DNA of 64,000 nucleotides from Bacteroidales bacterium. Its GTDB lineage: Bacteria > Bacteroidota > Bacteroidia > Bacteroidales > UBA3824. This document shows, piece after piece, positions 16,605 to 24,654 of the stretch. Location: assembly GCA_017535325.1 (NCBI GenBank), contig JAFXUC010000063.1, positions 1 to 64,000 of the forward strand, written 5' to 3'. Each line of letters opens with the position of its first letter. Positions within the stretch are counted from its first letter, which is position 1. The position numbers were made by a program, and so were the translations under genes. The notes beneath the pieces were generated by a model that was given only the letters and a program-made list of their open reading frames with translations, searched no databases and was not told where the DNA came from.

Positions 16605-17951
16605 TTATTTTGAAAATTCAGCCCTCATTGCGGCATTTTCTTGCTGAATTATTGTAAAATCTTTGTACACAAATTTCCCGTTAACCATTGTGGCGCAGAC
16701 TTTTCCCTTGAATTTCAAGCCGTCAAAAGGCGACCATTTGCATTTGCTGAGCACTTCTGAATCCTTGACCGTAAACTCTTTTTCGGGGTCAAAAATTGCG
16801 ATGTCGGCAAAATAACCTTCCCTTAAAAATCCGCGGTCTTTGATTTTGAAAATTTCAGCGGGTGCATGACACATTTTTTGCGCCATCAGCGGCAGGGTAA
16901 AAATCTTTTTCACCGTCAAATCGTACATCACCGACGACGAAAACTCCACAGACGGCATTCCCGAAGGCGCGGAAAAATACGGCTTAAACTTTTCGTCCCT
17001 TGTATGCGGCGCATGGTCGGTAGCAACGGTATCCAAAACATTGTTGACCAACGCATTACGCAAAGCGTTACGGTCGTGCCGCGATTTTACTGACGGGTTG
17101 CATTTTATTCTGATGTCAAGTTTTCTGTAATCTTCGGACGAAAACCAAAGGTGTGGAATACAAACCTCGGCAGTTATTTTTTTGTCTTTTAACGGCAAAT
17201 CCGAAAAAAGTGAAAGTTCTTTTTTGGTGGTAACGTGAGCAATATGAAGCCGTGTGCCGTATTTTAGAGCCAACTTTACCGCAAACGCCGAAGACTCGTA
17301 ACAAGCCTTTGCGCTGCGGACAAATTCGTGAATTTTCGCAGGCGCGTTTTCAGGAAAAAGTGCTTTGAATTTTTCTGTATCCGCTTTAATAATGTTTTCA
17401 CTTTCGCAATGAGCAACAATAACGGCGGGAGAATTTTTGAAAAGGTTTTCAAGGGCTTCTATGTTGTCAACTAACATATTACCTGTTGACGAACCCATAA
17501 AAAGTTTTATGCCGCAAACTTTTGAAAAATCCGTTTTTAAGATTTCGTCAATATTGTCGTTTGTTGCGCCGATAAAAAATGAATAATTTATAAGCGAGTT
17601 TTTTTCAGCGAGGGCAAATTTTTCGTCCAAAAGTGCCTGCGTGGTTGTCGGCGGTTTCGTGTTCGGCATGTCAAAAAACGTCGTAACGCCGCCCGCAGCA
17701 GCAGCCCGCGATTCTGAAAAAATATCGGCTTTTTGTGTCAGACCCGGCTCGCGGAAATGGACATGAGTGTCTATAAAACCCGGAAAAACTATTTTCCCCG
17801 TAGCGTCATAAACTTCGTCATACTCAGGTAATTCCGCGGAATTTTTACCGCGTTCTATCACTTTTGAAATTCGCTCGTTTTCTACAAGTATATGACCTTT
17901 GAAAACTTTTCCCTCGTTAACAATCCTGCCGTTTTTAATTAAAATTCTCAT
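16605..17951 (-). CDS. pyrC: Dihydroorotase (type I)
   Basis: The protein has 448 aa, an amidohydrolase that cyclises carbamoyl-aspartate to dihydroorotate in pyrimidine synthesis. Metal-site motifs are DTHVHFREPG, the carboxylated-lysine motif GIKLFMGSS, AHCESE, HIAHVTT and TDHAPHTRDEK. All are intact, so it should be active rather than a PyrC-like pseudoenzyme. Its start overlaps the end of maf by 17 nt, implying coupled translation. Confidence 0.93.
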   Translation of the reverse strand: MRILIKNGRIVNEGKVFKGHILVENERISKVIERGKNSAELPEYDEVYDATGKIVFPGFIDTHVHFREPGLTQKADIFSESRAAAAGGVTTFFDMPNTKPPTTTQALLDEKFALAEKNSLINYSFFIGATNDNIDEILKTDFSKVCGIKLFMGSSTGNMLVDNIEALENLFKNSPAVIVAHCESENIIKADTEKFKALFPENAPAKIHEFVRSAKACYESSAFAVKLALKYGTRLHIAHVTTKKELSLFSDLPLKDKKITAEVCIPHLWFSSEDYRKLDIRIKCNPSVKSRHDRNALRNALVNNVLDTVATDHAPHTRDEKFKPYFSAPSGMPSVEFSSSVMYDLTVKKIFTLPLMAQKMCHAPAEIFKIKDRGFLREGYFADIAIFDPEKEFTVKDSEVLSKCKWSPFDGLKFKGKVCATMVNGKFVYKDFTIIQQENAAMRAEFSK

Positions 17952-18546
17952 CGCTCAAAAATTTTTCCAATTCGGTAAAAACCATTTTTGAAGGTAGTCC
18001 CATAACGTTGTAATACGAGCCTTCTATTCTCGAAATAGCCGCCGCGCCTATCCATTCCTGAACGGCATACGCGCCCGCCTTGTCAAAAGGCTTGTAATTA
18101 TCAACGTAAAATACTATTTCTTCGTCGCTCAGGGGACGAAACCACACGTCGGTAAATGCCGTAAAAGTTACAGTTTTGCGTTTGTTTTTTATGCAAACAC
18201 CCGAATAGACAGTGTGTTTTTTGCCCGAAAGTTTTTTCAGCATTTCGATTGCGCCTTCTCTGCCTGAGGGTTTGCCGAGAATTTCGCCGTCAATCACAAC
18301 CGTTGTGTCTGAGGTTATAACGATAAGTTTTTCGTCTTCAAGTACTTCGTTTTCAAAGGCTTTCGCTTTTAATTCCGCCAAAAATTCCGAAACTTTTTCT
18401 TTCGGCATATCCGACGGATATTCCTCTTTTGTCTCCTTGGTTTTAACCTCAAAGTCAAAACCCAAAATCTGAAAAATTTCCCTGCGGCGGGGCGAACCCG
18501 ACGCAAGAATGATTTTATATTTTTTTAGTTTCTCGTTCAGTATCAT
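17935..18546 (-). CDS. Maf-family nucleotide pyrophosphatase
   Basis: The protein has 203 aa. The N-terminal motif ASGSPRRREIF (about 15-25), the ITSDTTVVIDGEILGKP segment and KAGAYAVQEWIGA are hallmarks of Maf/YhdE dTTP/UTP pyrophosphatases, which remove non-canonical or excess nucleotides. It is complete at the usual length and sits between dprA (6 nt gap) and pyrC (17 nt overlap). Confidence 0.92.
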   Translation of the reverse strand: MILNEKLKKYKIILASGSPRRREIFQILGFDFEVKTKETKEEYPSDMPKEKVSEFLAELKAKAFENEVLEDEKLIVITSDTTVVIDGEILGKPSGREGAIEMLKKLSGKKHTVYSGVCIKNKRKTVTFTAFTDVWFRPLSDEEIVFYVDNYKPFDKAGAYAVQEWIGAAAISRIEGSYYNVMGLPSKMVFTELEKFLSDENFN

Positions 18547-18552
18547 GATTTT

Positions 18553-19668
18553 TTATTTTGCTTCAAATTTTTTGCCCGGATACGATGTTATCAAATCCTT
18601 AAATTCCATAGTCAGCAGTAATGATGAAAGTTTTGAAACCGGAATTTCCGTCAACACTGAGAGTGTATCAATAAAAACTTGTCCGTTTTGCCGCAAAACG
18701 CCAATGATTTTCTTTTCCTCTGCTGTTAACGGTTCAAGCGGCATTGCCGTCTGAAAAGCCGTGCCTTTTTTCCCGGGTTGCCAGCCCATAAGACGTTCCA
18801 AATCCGATGCCGAGGTTATCAGTCCCGCTTTTCCGCTGCTGATTAAGTAATTGCAACCGGCATAAAGTTTGTCGGAAACCCGTCCCGGAAACGCGAAAAC
18901 CTCTCTTTTATAATTTATTGAATCATCAACGGTTATAAGTGCACCGCCTTTTATTTTGCTTTGAGCGACTATAAGGCAGTTGCAAAGTCCCGCCACAATA
19001 CGGTTGCGTCTCGGAAAATTTGTCTTGCTGACAGGCTCGCCGTAATAGTATTCGGTCAAAAGCATACCGCCTGAATGAACAATGTCAGAGGCAAGTTTGC
19101 GGTTGCCGGCGGGATAAATCATATTAAGACCGTGCCCTAAAACCGCTGCCGTTGGAACGTCCGATTTCAACGCCGCCTGATGTGCAAACGTATCCGCACC
19201 GTCAGCCAAACCGCTGATTATTATGAAATTAATATTGTCTTTTTTCAACTCCTCAACCAAAGAGAAAATATTGTTTTTGGCATCGGAATCCGCCGACCGC
19301 GTCCCGACAATGCCGATTGTACGGTTGGTGTCAAAATTTAAGTTTCCCAAATGAAAAAACATCGTGGGAGCATCTCCGCACTGAGCAAGTTTTTGAGGAT
19401 AATTATCGTCCGTAAAATAAGTTGCTTGAATGTTTTTGGTTAGGCAAAGTTCAATTTGATTTTTTGCCATATCAAGCACTTTTTGATTTTTTATAACATT
19501 CTTTACATTTGCGGAAATTATCTTTTTTTCAACAAACTCGTCAATGTTTTCAAAAAAGTATTCCTCGCTGCTGTTTTCAGCAAGAATTTTCCGTATTCCC
19601 GAACAGCCTACGCCCGGAATCATGTTGATTGCAACCTTGTACAACGCATTTTGGGAGTCGAGTTTCAT
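18553..19668 (-). CDS. dprA: DNA-processing protein DprA/Smf
   Basis: The protein has 371 aa. It contains an N-terminal helix-hairpin-helix-like region (MIPGVGCSGIRKIL), the Rossmann-like DprA core with IGIVGTRSA, IISGLADGADTFAHQAAL, LGHGLNMIYPAGNR and NFPRRNRIVAGLC, and a C-terminal winged-helix domain (LRQNGQVFIDTLSVLTEIPVSKLSSLLLTMEF). DprA loads RecA on incoming single-stranded DNA in transformation. Many Bacteroidetes carry it without known competence. It lies in the tgt-lptG-dprA-maf-pyrC run. Confidence 0.94.
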   Translation of the reverse strand: MKLDSQNALYKVAINMIPGVGCSGIRKILAENSSEEYFFENIDEFVEKKIISANVKNVIKNQKVLDMAKNQIELCLTKNIQATYFTDDNYPQKLAQCGDAPTMFFHLGNLNFDTNRTIGIVGTRSADSDAKNNIFSLVEELKKDNINFIIISGLADGADTFAHQAALKSDVPTAAVLGHGLNMIYPAGNRKLASDIVHSGGMLLTEYYYGEPVSKTNFPRRNRIVAGLCNCLIVAQSKIKGGALITVDDSINYKREVFAFPGRVSDKLYAGCNYLISSGKAGLITSASDLERLMGWQPGKKGTAFQTAMPLEPLTAEEKKIIGVLRQNGQVFIDTLSVLTEIPVSKLSSLLLTMEFKDLITSYPGKKFEAK

Positions 19669-19669
19669 A

Positions 19670-20749
19670 CTATTTCGGGGCTTTAAAGTACAACACTATT
19701 CCGATTATAGTATACAGGATATTCGGAATCCAGACCGCAAGCAAAGGCGGCAACGAACTTCCTATGGCAAACTGAGTAAAAATCTGCATAAAAAGTATGT
19801 AACTGAAACTCAGACCTAAACCCACGCCGAGATTTATACCCATACCGCCGCGGACTTTTTTGCAGGAAAGCGTTACGCCGATAAGCGTTAAGATAAAACA
19901 CGCAAAAGGATAAGAAATTCTGCGGTAACTTTCCACTTCAAAAACCTCGATGTTTTCGCTTCCGCGCCTTCTCTGCTCGTCAATGTAATCCGTCAACTCT
20001 TCCGAGGTAAGGGTCTCGATTTGGTTTAGCCTCTGATTGAAATCCGTCGGCATAATTGCCAAAGTCGTATCCATAGACTTGCCTGTTACAACAGAATCTC
20101 CGTTTTCGGTTATGTAACGGATATAATAATTTGAAATTCTCCATTTGTTAGTTGTCGTGTCCCAACGAATATCGTCAGACATGAGTTTTTCTTTCATCTC
20201 ATGGCCGTGAAATTTTTCCCAACTGAAACGGTAACCGATGTTCGACGAAGCGTTGTAAGATTGCAAATAAAGTCTTGTAGAGTCGTTGACCTGACGGTGA
20301 ATGTTTCTGTCGGTATTAACGTAGGCTCTTCGGATATAAGTGTTTTCAAAATTAAGACGTATTGCGGTTGCCGGCGGAATAACGTATGCGCTAAGCAGAT
20401 AAGACAGAATTGCTAAAACCAAAGCCGATTCAAAATACGGCAGCAAAAGCCGTCTGAAACTTATTCCCGCGCTCAAAATCGCAATTATTTCCGAGTTGTT
20501 GGCAAGTTTTGAGGTGAAGAAAATCACCGAAATAAATATGAACAAAAACATGAACATATTTGCGTAATACGGCGCAAAATTCACATAATAGTCAAACACG
20601 ATAGCATGCAAAGGTGCTTTCTTTTCCATAAAATCGTCGAATTTTTCCTGAATGTCAAAAACGATGATTATGGAAATCAAAAGCAGCAGCGAATAAAAAA
20701 ACGTGCCTAAAAATTTTTTGATTATATAACGGTCTAATTTTGTAAACAT
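19670..20749 (-). CDS. LptF/LptG-family permease (LPS export)
   Basis: The protein has 359 aa with three N-terminal transmembrane helices (starting LDRYIIKKFLGTFFYSLLLLISIII), a large periplasmic beta-rich domain from about 125-260, and three C-terminal helices. The family forms the membrane part of the LptB2FG transporter that lifts lipopolysaccharide toward the outer membrane. By eye I cannot separate LptF from LptG, though the form beside tgt in Bacteroidetes is usually called LptG. It starts 1 nt after the tgt stop. Confidence 0.85.
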   Translation of the reverse strand: MFTKLDRYIIKKFLGTFFYSLLLLISIIIVFDIQEKFDDFMEKKAPLHAIVFDYYVNFAPYYANMFMFLFIFISVIFFTSKLANNSEIIAILSAGISFRRLLLPYFESALVLAILSYLLSAYVIPPATAIRLNFENTYIRRAYVNTDRNIHRQVNDSTRLYLQSYNASSNIGYRFSWEKFHGHEMKEKLMSDDIRWDTTTNKWRISNYYIRYITENGDSVVTGKSMDTTLAIMPTDFNQRLNQIETLTSEELTDYIDEQRRRGSENIEVFEVESYRRISYPFACFILTLIGVTLSCKKVRGGMGINLGVGLGLSFSYILFMQIFTQFAIGSSLPPLLAVWIPNILYTIIGIVLYFKAPK

Positions 20750-20750
20750 T

Positions 20751-21881
20751 TTATAATCTCTCCATCATTTGTTTTACAGCCCCGTCTTTCCAATCGGCAA
20801 AAGTTCCGTCCAAAATCCTTTCGCGGATTTCGCGGACGAGTTCAAGATAAAACGCAAGATTATGAATACTTGCAATCTGAGCCGCCAATCTTTCGCCCGA
20901 AATTACAAGGTGTCTTAAATATGCTCTTGAATATTCGTGGTCTACGAAAGAAGTTCCGTCAGGGTCAAGTTCCGAAAAATCATATTTCCACTTTTCGTTT
21001 TTGATGTTGATTGTGCCTTTTTTGGTAAAAAGCATTCCGTTTCTGCCGTTTCTTGTCGGCATAACGCAGTCAAACATGTCGATTCCGCGGGCAACGCCTT
21101 CGATGATGTTTGCGGGTGTGCCCACACCCATCAAATAACGGGGCTTGTCTTTCGGGAGGATATTGTTGACAACTTCAATCATTTCGTACATCATTTCAAC
21201 GGGTTCGCCGACTGAAAGTCCGCCGATAGCGTTAGCCTGCATGTTTTGAGAGGCGATAAATTCCGCCGACTCTTCCCTCAAATCCTTGTAAACCGAACCC
21301 TGTACAATCGGAAGATAAGCCTGTGAATGTCCGTAAAGCGGCTCTGTCTCTAAAAAATGTTTTACGCCGCGTTCAAGCCATGAATGAGTGATTTTTAACG
21401 ATTTTTTTGCATATTCGTAAGTACACGGATATGGCGTACATTCGTCAAGAGCCATCATAAAATCGCTGCCGATAATGCGTTCGGTGTCAACGACGTTTTC
21501 AGGCGTGAAGATATGTTTTGAGCCGTCTATATGAGAACGGAAGGTTACACCTTCGCGGGTGATTTTTCTGTTTTCTGCTAACGAAAAAACTTGAAAACCG
21601 CCACTGTCGGTTAAAATATTTCTGTCCCAGCCTATAAATTTATGCAGTCCGCCCGCCGCTTTTATGACGTCCATTCCCGGACGTAAATAAAGGTGATATG
21701 TGTTTCCGAGAATGATTTTTGCGTTGATGTCGTCATGAAGTTCTTTTTGATGAACGCCTTTTACGCTGCCCACAGTGCCTACTGGCATAAAAATCGGAGT
21801 TTTTACCTCGCCGTGGTCTGTTGTGATAACGCCCGCACGAGCCGAAGTCCTCGGGTCGGAATATGTAATTTCAAATTTCAT
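20751..21881 (-). CDS. tgt: tRNA-guanine transglycosylase lacking the zinc cysteines
   Basis: The protein has 376 aa and exchanges guanine-34 for the queuosine precursor in tRNA. The catalytic Asp92 (TDSGGFQVFS) and nucleophile Asp271 (DCVMPTRNGR) are present. The usual C-x-C-x2-C zinc ligands near the C-terminus are replaced by Gly309, Ser311 and Asp314 in the segment DPDGTSFVDHEYSRAYLRH, while the fourth ligand His340 (SIHNL) remains. From memory, this cysteine-less form is common in Bacteroidetes. It has a strong promoter about 23 nt upstream and heads the lptG-dprA-maf-pyrC run. Confidence 0.94.
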   Translation of the reverse strand: MKFEITYSDPRTSARAGVITTDHGEVKTPIFMPVGTVGSVKGVHQKELHDDINAKIILGNTYHLYLRPGMDVIKAAGGLHKFIGWDRNILTDSGGFQVFSLAENRKITREGVTFRSHIDGSKHIFTPENVVDTERIIGSDFMMALDECTPYPCTYEYAKKSLKITHSWLERGVKHFLETEPLYGHSQAYLPIVQGSVYKDLREESAEFIASQNMQANAIGGLSVGEPVEMMYEMIEVVNNILPKDKPRYLMGVGTPANIIEGVARGIDMFDCVMPTRNGRNGMLFTKKGTINIKNEKWKYDFSELDPDGTSFVDHEYSRAYLRHLVISGERLAAQIASIHNLAFYLELVREIRERILDGTFADWKDGAVKQMMERL

Positions 21882-21903
21882 GTCTTGACTTTATAATTCG
21901 CGG

Positions 21904-21911
21904 CAAAGGTA
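21904..21911 (-). promoter_or_regulatory. -7 element (TACCTTTG) for tgt
   Basis: The minus strand reads TACCTTTG, an exact TAnnTTTG match, 22 nt upstream of the tgt ATG. Confidence 0.6.
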
Positions 21912-21924
21912 GTTTTTTTAAAGG

Positions 21925-21966
21925 AAAAAGCCAAAAAAAATTTTTGGTAATTCTTTTTGGCTTTTT
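21925..21966 (-). terminator. Intrinsic terminator after pdxT
   Basis: A perfect 13-bp inverted repeat (arms 21925-21937 and 21954-21966, AAAAAGCCAAAAA type) flanks a 16-nt loop. It lies 8 nt past the pdxT stop and before the tgt promoter. The stem core is short and AT-rich, and the uridine tract downstream on the minus strand is weak. Confidence 0.5.
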
Positions 21967-21974
21967 TTAAGGAC

Positions 21975-22517
21975 TTAACACATTTTCAGAAAATATTCAT
22001 GCACCCTTAAATCGTCGTTCAGTTCGGGGTGAAAAGCCGTAACAAGTTGTCTACCTTGCTGCGCCGCAACGATATTGCCGTTAACAGTAGAAAGGATTTT
22101 TACGCCATCGCCGCATTTTTCGATGAAAGGCGCACGGATAAAAGTCATCGGTATTTTGCCGTTAATACCGTCAAAATCACCTTCAAAGAAGAAACTGCCG
22201 AGTTGACGACCGTAAGCGTTGCGTTTTACAGTGATATTCATCGTACCTAAATGCTTGTCGTCCAACATAATAAGCCCCGCACAAGTTCCGAAAACCGGCA
22301 GACCCTGTTCTATGTCTTTTTTCAGAGGCTCAAATATTGAAAGGTCTTTCAAAAGTTTCAGAATAGTGGTGCTTTCGCCGCCCGGAATTATCATGCCGTC
22401 TTTTTCTCTTTGATAATCAGCAAGATTACGGACTAAAAAACTTTCAACGCCAAGTTTTAAGAGCGTTTGACGGTGTTCCTCAAACGCTCCTTGAAGTGCC
22501 AAAATCGCTATTCTCAT
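21975..22517 (-). CDS. pdxT: Pyridoxal 5'-phosphate synthase glutaminase subunit
   Basis: The protein has 180 aa, a class I-type glutaminase that feeds ammonia to PdxS. The motif PGGEST (45-50), catalytic Cys79 (GTCAGLIML) and the His163/Glu165 pair (FHPEL) are intact. Its ATG overlaps the pdxS stop (TAATG), so translation is coupled and the 1:1 complex is expected. This is the ribose-5-phosphate-dependent route to vitamin B6. Confidence 0.97.
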   Translation of the reverse strand: MRIAILALQGAFEEHRQTLLKLGVESFLVRNLADYQREKDGMIIPGGESTTILKLLKDLSIFEPLKKDIEQGLPVFGTCAGLIMLDDKHLGTMNITVKRNAYGRQLGSFFFEGDFDGINGKIPMTFIRAPFIEKCGDGVKILSTVNGNIVAAQQGRQLVTAFHPELNDDLRVHEYFLKMC

Positions 22518-23389
22518 TATTTTCCTCTTTCTGCCATTAAAAGTTGGATTTCCTGCTCGTTGATTCCGACCATTGCGCCGCCCAAATCCTCTGAAAGTTC
22601 AGCCAAAATTTCGGGCTTGTCATAATTGGTAACGGCTTTTACGATAGCCTGAGCGCGTTTTTCGGGATTGCCGGACTTGAAAATTCCGCTGCCGACAAAA
22701 ACGCCTTCCGCTCCGAGTTGCATCATCAAAGCAGCGTCTGCCGGTGTCGCAACTCCGCCCGCAGCAAAATTTACAACGGGAAGTTTGCCGTTTTCGTGAA
22801 CAAAATTTACCAGGTCAAAAGGCACTTGCAACTGTTTTGCAGCCTCGTAAAGTTCGTCTTCCGAAAGCGATTTTATGCGGCGGATTTCGCTCTGCATTTT
22901 GCGCAAGTGTCTGACCGCCTGAATAACATCGCCCGTACCGGGTTCGCCTTTGGTGCGAATCATCGTTGCGCCCTCGTTGATGCGCCTCAACGCCTCGCCC
23001 AAATCTCTCGCACCGCAAACAAACGGCACTTTGAATTTTCTCTTGTCAATATGGAAAATATCGTCGGCGGGAGTTAAAACCTCCGATTCGTCAATATAGT
23101 CAATTTCTATTGCTTCAAGTATCTGAGCCTCAACAAAATGTCCGATTCTGCATTTTGCCATAACGGGGATTGAAACCGCCTGCTGAATGCTTTTTATCAT
23201 TTTCGGGTCGCTCATTCTGGCAACGCCGCCAGCCGCTCTGATGTCAGCCGGAATTTTTTCCAAAGCCATAACCGCGCACGCGCCGGCTGCCTCTGCGATT
23301 TTTGCCTGTTCGGGCGTTGTAACGTCCATGATAACTCCGCCCTTCAACATCTGGGCAAGATTTCTGTTTAAAGTCTCTCTGTTTTCCAT
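22517..23389 (-). CDS. pdxS: Pyridoxal 5'-phosphate synthase lyase subunit
   Basis: The protein has 290 aa and the TIM-barrel synthase that builds PLP from ribose-5-phosphate, glyceraldehyde-3-phosphate and ammonia. Lys79 (VMAKCRIGH) and Lys147 ([11 protein letters not shown]) are the conserved Schiff-base lysines. Other family blocks ([18 protein letters not shown]) are present. It lies 3 nt downstream of the ThiD-like/AraC fusion and overlaps pdxT by 1 nt, so all three probably share a transcript. Confidence 0.97.
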   Translation of the reverse strand: MENRETLNRNLAQMLKGGVIMDVTTPEQAKIAEAAGACAVMALEKIPADIRAAGGVARMSDPKMIKSIQQAVSIPVMAKCRIGHFVEAQILEAIEIDYIDESEVLTPADDIFHIDKRKFKVPFVCGARDLGEALRRINEGATMIRTKGEPGTGDVIQAVRHLRKMQSEIRRIKSLSEDELYEAAKQLQVPFDLVNFVHENGKLPVVNFAAGGVATPADAALMMQLGAEGVFVGSGIFKSGNPEKRAQAIVKAVTNYDKPEILAELSEDLGGAMVGINEQEIQLLMAERGK

Positions 23390-23392
23390 TTT

Positions 23393-24517
23393 CTATATGT
23401 TTTTATTATTACGAAATTCTGTGGGAGAAATGCCTTTTTGAGTTTTAAAAAACTTGCAAAACGCGGCTTGCGTTGAAAAACCGAACTTGTATGCCGCCTC
23501 CTGAACGGTCATGGAAGTTGAATGTAAAACTTCTTCGATTTCTTTCATCAAATAACTGTCTATCAACTGTTTCGGAGATTTTCCGACAGTTTTTTGTGTT
23601 ATTTGCGAAAGGTAACGCGGCGTGATACTCAGTTTTTCGGCATAAAAACTTACGTCTCTTGCCTTGTCGTAAAACTTAGCCACAAGCGACATCAAAGCGT
23701 TGTAAATCTCTACGTGTCTGAAACTTACGGGCTGGTTGTGAATATGTCTGATAACGTTTGCGCCGTCAAAAGCGAGAGAATAGACGATTAAGTTTCTGAT
23801 GTATTCGTGTGCTTTTTTTGCGGCGTTTTCCAAGGTTTCGCCCTTTGCCAAAAAGGTTGCGAAAGCCGAGGAAAGCGTTCCTGCCACGCCGTGATAATTC
23901 CAGCCGCGAATATCGGGCGAGGTAAAAAACAGAGGTTCGCCGCCGCCGCTTGTTATAAACACGTCTGTCACAATGCCTTCCGCGCAATGTCCGCCTTGTA
24001 GCAAAACCGACTGCGCACCGCTTTCGAGAATTTTTTTTGCCGCCGAGAGCATGTCCTCAACCGACACTATCCGGCATTTCAAAAGCATTTCCGCCTCCTG
24101 AGATTTCAAAATCAGGACTTTTGCATTATGAAAAATATAGTTTTCAAAAGCGGCTATGACATTTTGTGAAACGAGTTTTTCGCCTCTTGAACTCAAAAAT
24201 CCCGCATCGACGACGATATTTTGACAGCCGACGGTTTCTTTTGCGAGGGCTTTGACGGTTTCAGAGTCTCTTACCAAACCGATTTTTACGGCTTTCGGAC
24301 GGTTTTCCATAAACGCAGTCCTGACCTGAGCCGTAACCAAATCCGCAGGAATATTTTCGACGGAAATGATTTTTTCGGAGGTTTGGACGGTGATGGCGGT
24401 GATTGCCGTAACCGCGTATCCTCCAAGCGAATAAATGGTTTTAATGTCCGCCTGAATACCCGATCCGCCGGTAGAATCCGAACCCGTAACGCTTAATATG
24501 GTATAAAAATTTTTCAC
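23393..24517 (-). CDS. ThiD-like pseudokinase fused to an AraC-family DNA-binding domain
   Basis: The protein has 374 aa and starts with GTG, with no other start in frame before Met70. Residues 1-250 have the fold of hydroxymethylpyrimidine kinase (TGSDSTGGSGIQADIKT at 11-27). Catalytic positions are changed: the GTGC loop of ThiD is GVAG (210-213), so Cys213 is Gly; the KGGH motif is QGGH (174-177); and the DPV and TPN motifs are lost. Residues about 264-374 form an AraC-type double helix-turn-helix (VSFYAEKLSITPRYLSQ, VQEAAYKFGFSTQAAFCKFFK). It lies 3 nt before pdxS. I infer a ligand-sensing transcription factor for vitamin B6 or a pyrimidine rather than a working kinase. Confidence 0.85.
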   Translation of the reverse strand: MKNFYTILSVTGSDSTGGSGIQADIKTIYSLGGYAVTAITAITVQTSEKIISVENIPADLVTAQVRTAFMENRPKAVKIGLVRDSETVKALAKETVGCQNIVVDAGFLSSRGEKLVSQNVIAAFENYIFHNAKVLILKSQEAEMLLKCRIVSVEDMLSAAKKILESGAQSVLLQGGHCAEGIVTDVFITSGGGEPLFFTSPDIRGWNYHGVAGTLSSAFATFLAKGETLENAAKKAHEYIRNLIVYSLAFDGANVIRHIHNQPVSFRHVEIYNALMSLVAKFYDKARDVSFYAEKLSITPRYLSQITQKTVGKSPKQLIDSYLMKEIEEVLHSTSMTVQEAAYKFGFSTQAAFCKFFKTQKGISPTEFRNNKNI

Positions 24518-24521
24518 GTCG

Positions 24522-24529
24522 CAAAGATA
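24522..24529 (-). promoter_or_regulatory. -7 element (TATCTTTG) abutting the fusion-gene GTG start
   Basis: The minus strand reads TATCTTTG, with TTTG about 21 nt upstream (24551-24554). Its last base is only 5 nt from the GTG at 24517, so transcription should start at or next to the start codon, giving an essentially leaderless mRNA. Confidence 0.6.
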
Positions 24530-24606
24530 CTCACACTTTGCCTAAATCTCCAAAAAACACTTCCCAAAACAGAAAACTTAGAATACGTTTTAACAATTTT
24601 AAGCAT

Positions 24607-24629
24607 CGAGCCGCAATCATTGCGGCTCG
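24607..24629 (-). terminator. Hairpin after the fimbrillin-like lipoprotein gene
   Basis: A perfect palindromic stem of 11 bp (CGAGCCGCAAT / ATTGCGGCTCG) around one base lies about 26 nt past the lipoprotein stop. It is followed on the minus strand by an AT-rich run without a long uridine tract, so it may be a weak terminator or an RNA-stabilising hairpin. The rest of 24518-24654 holds the fusion-gene promoter and nothing else I recognise. Confidence 0.5.
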
Positions 24630-24654
24630 GCTCATACGTCCAAAGACGGGTATA

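Noticed and set aside
24518-24654. Thiamine riboswitch upstream of the ThiD-like gene
   Set aside because: The promoter abuts the GTG, leaving no room for an aptamer in the transcript, and the hairpin at 24607-24629 belongs to the lipoprotein gene downstream end.
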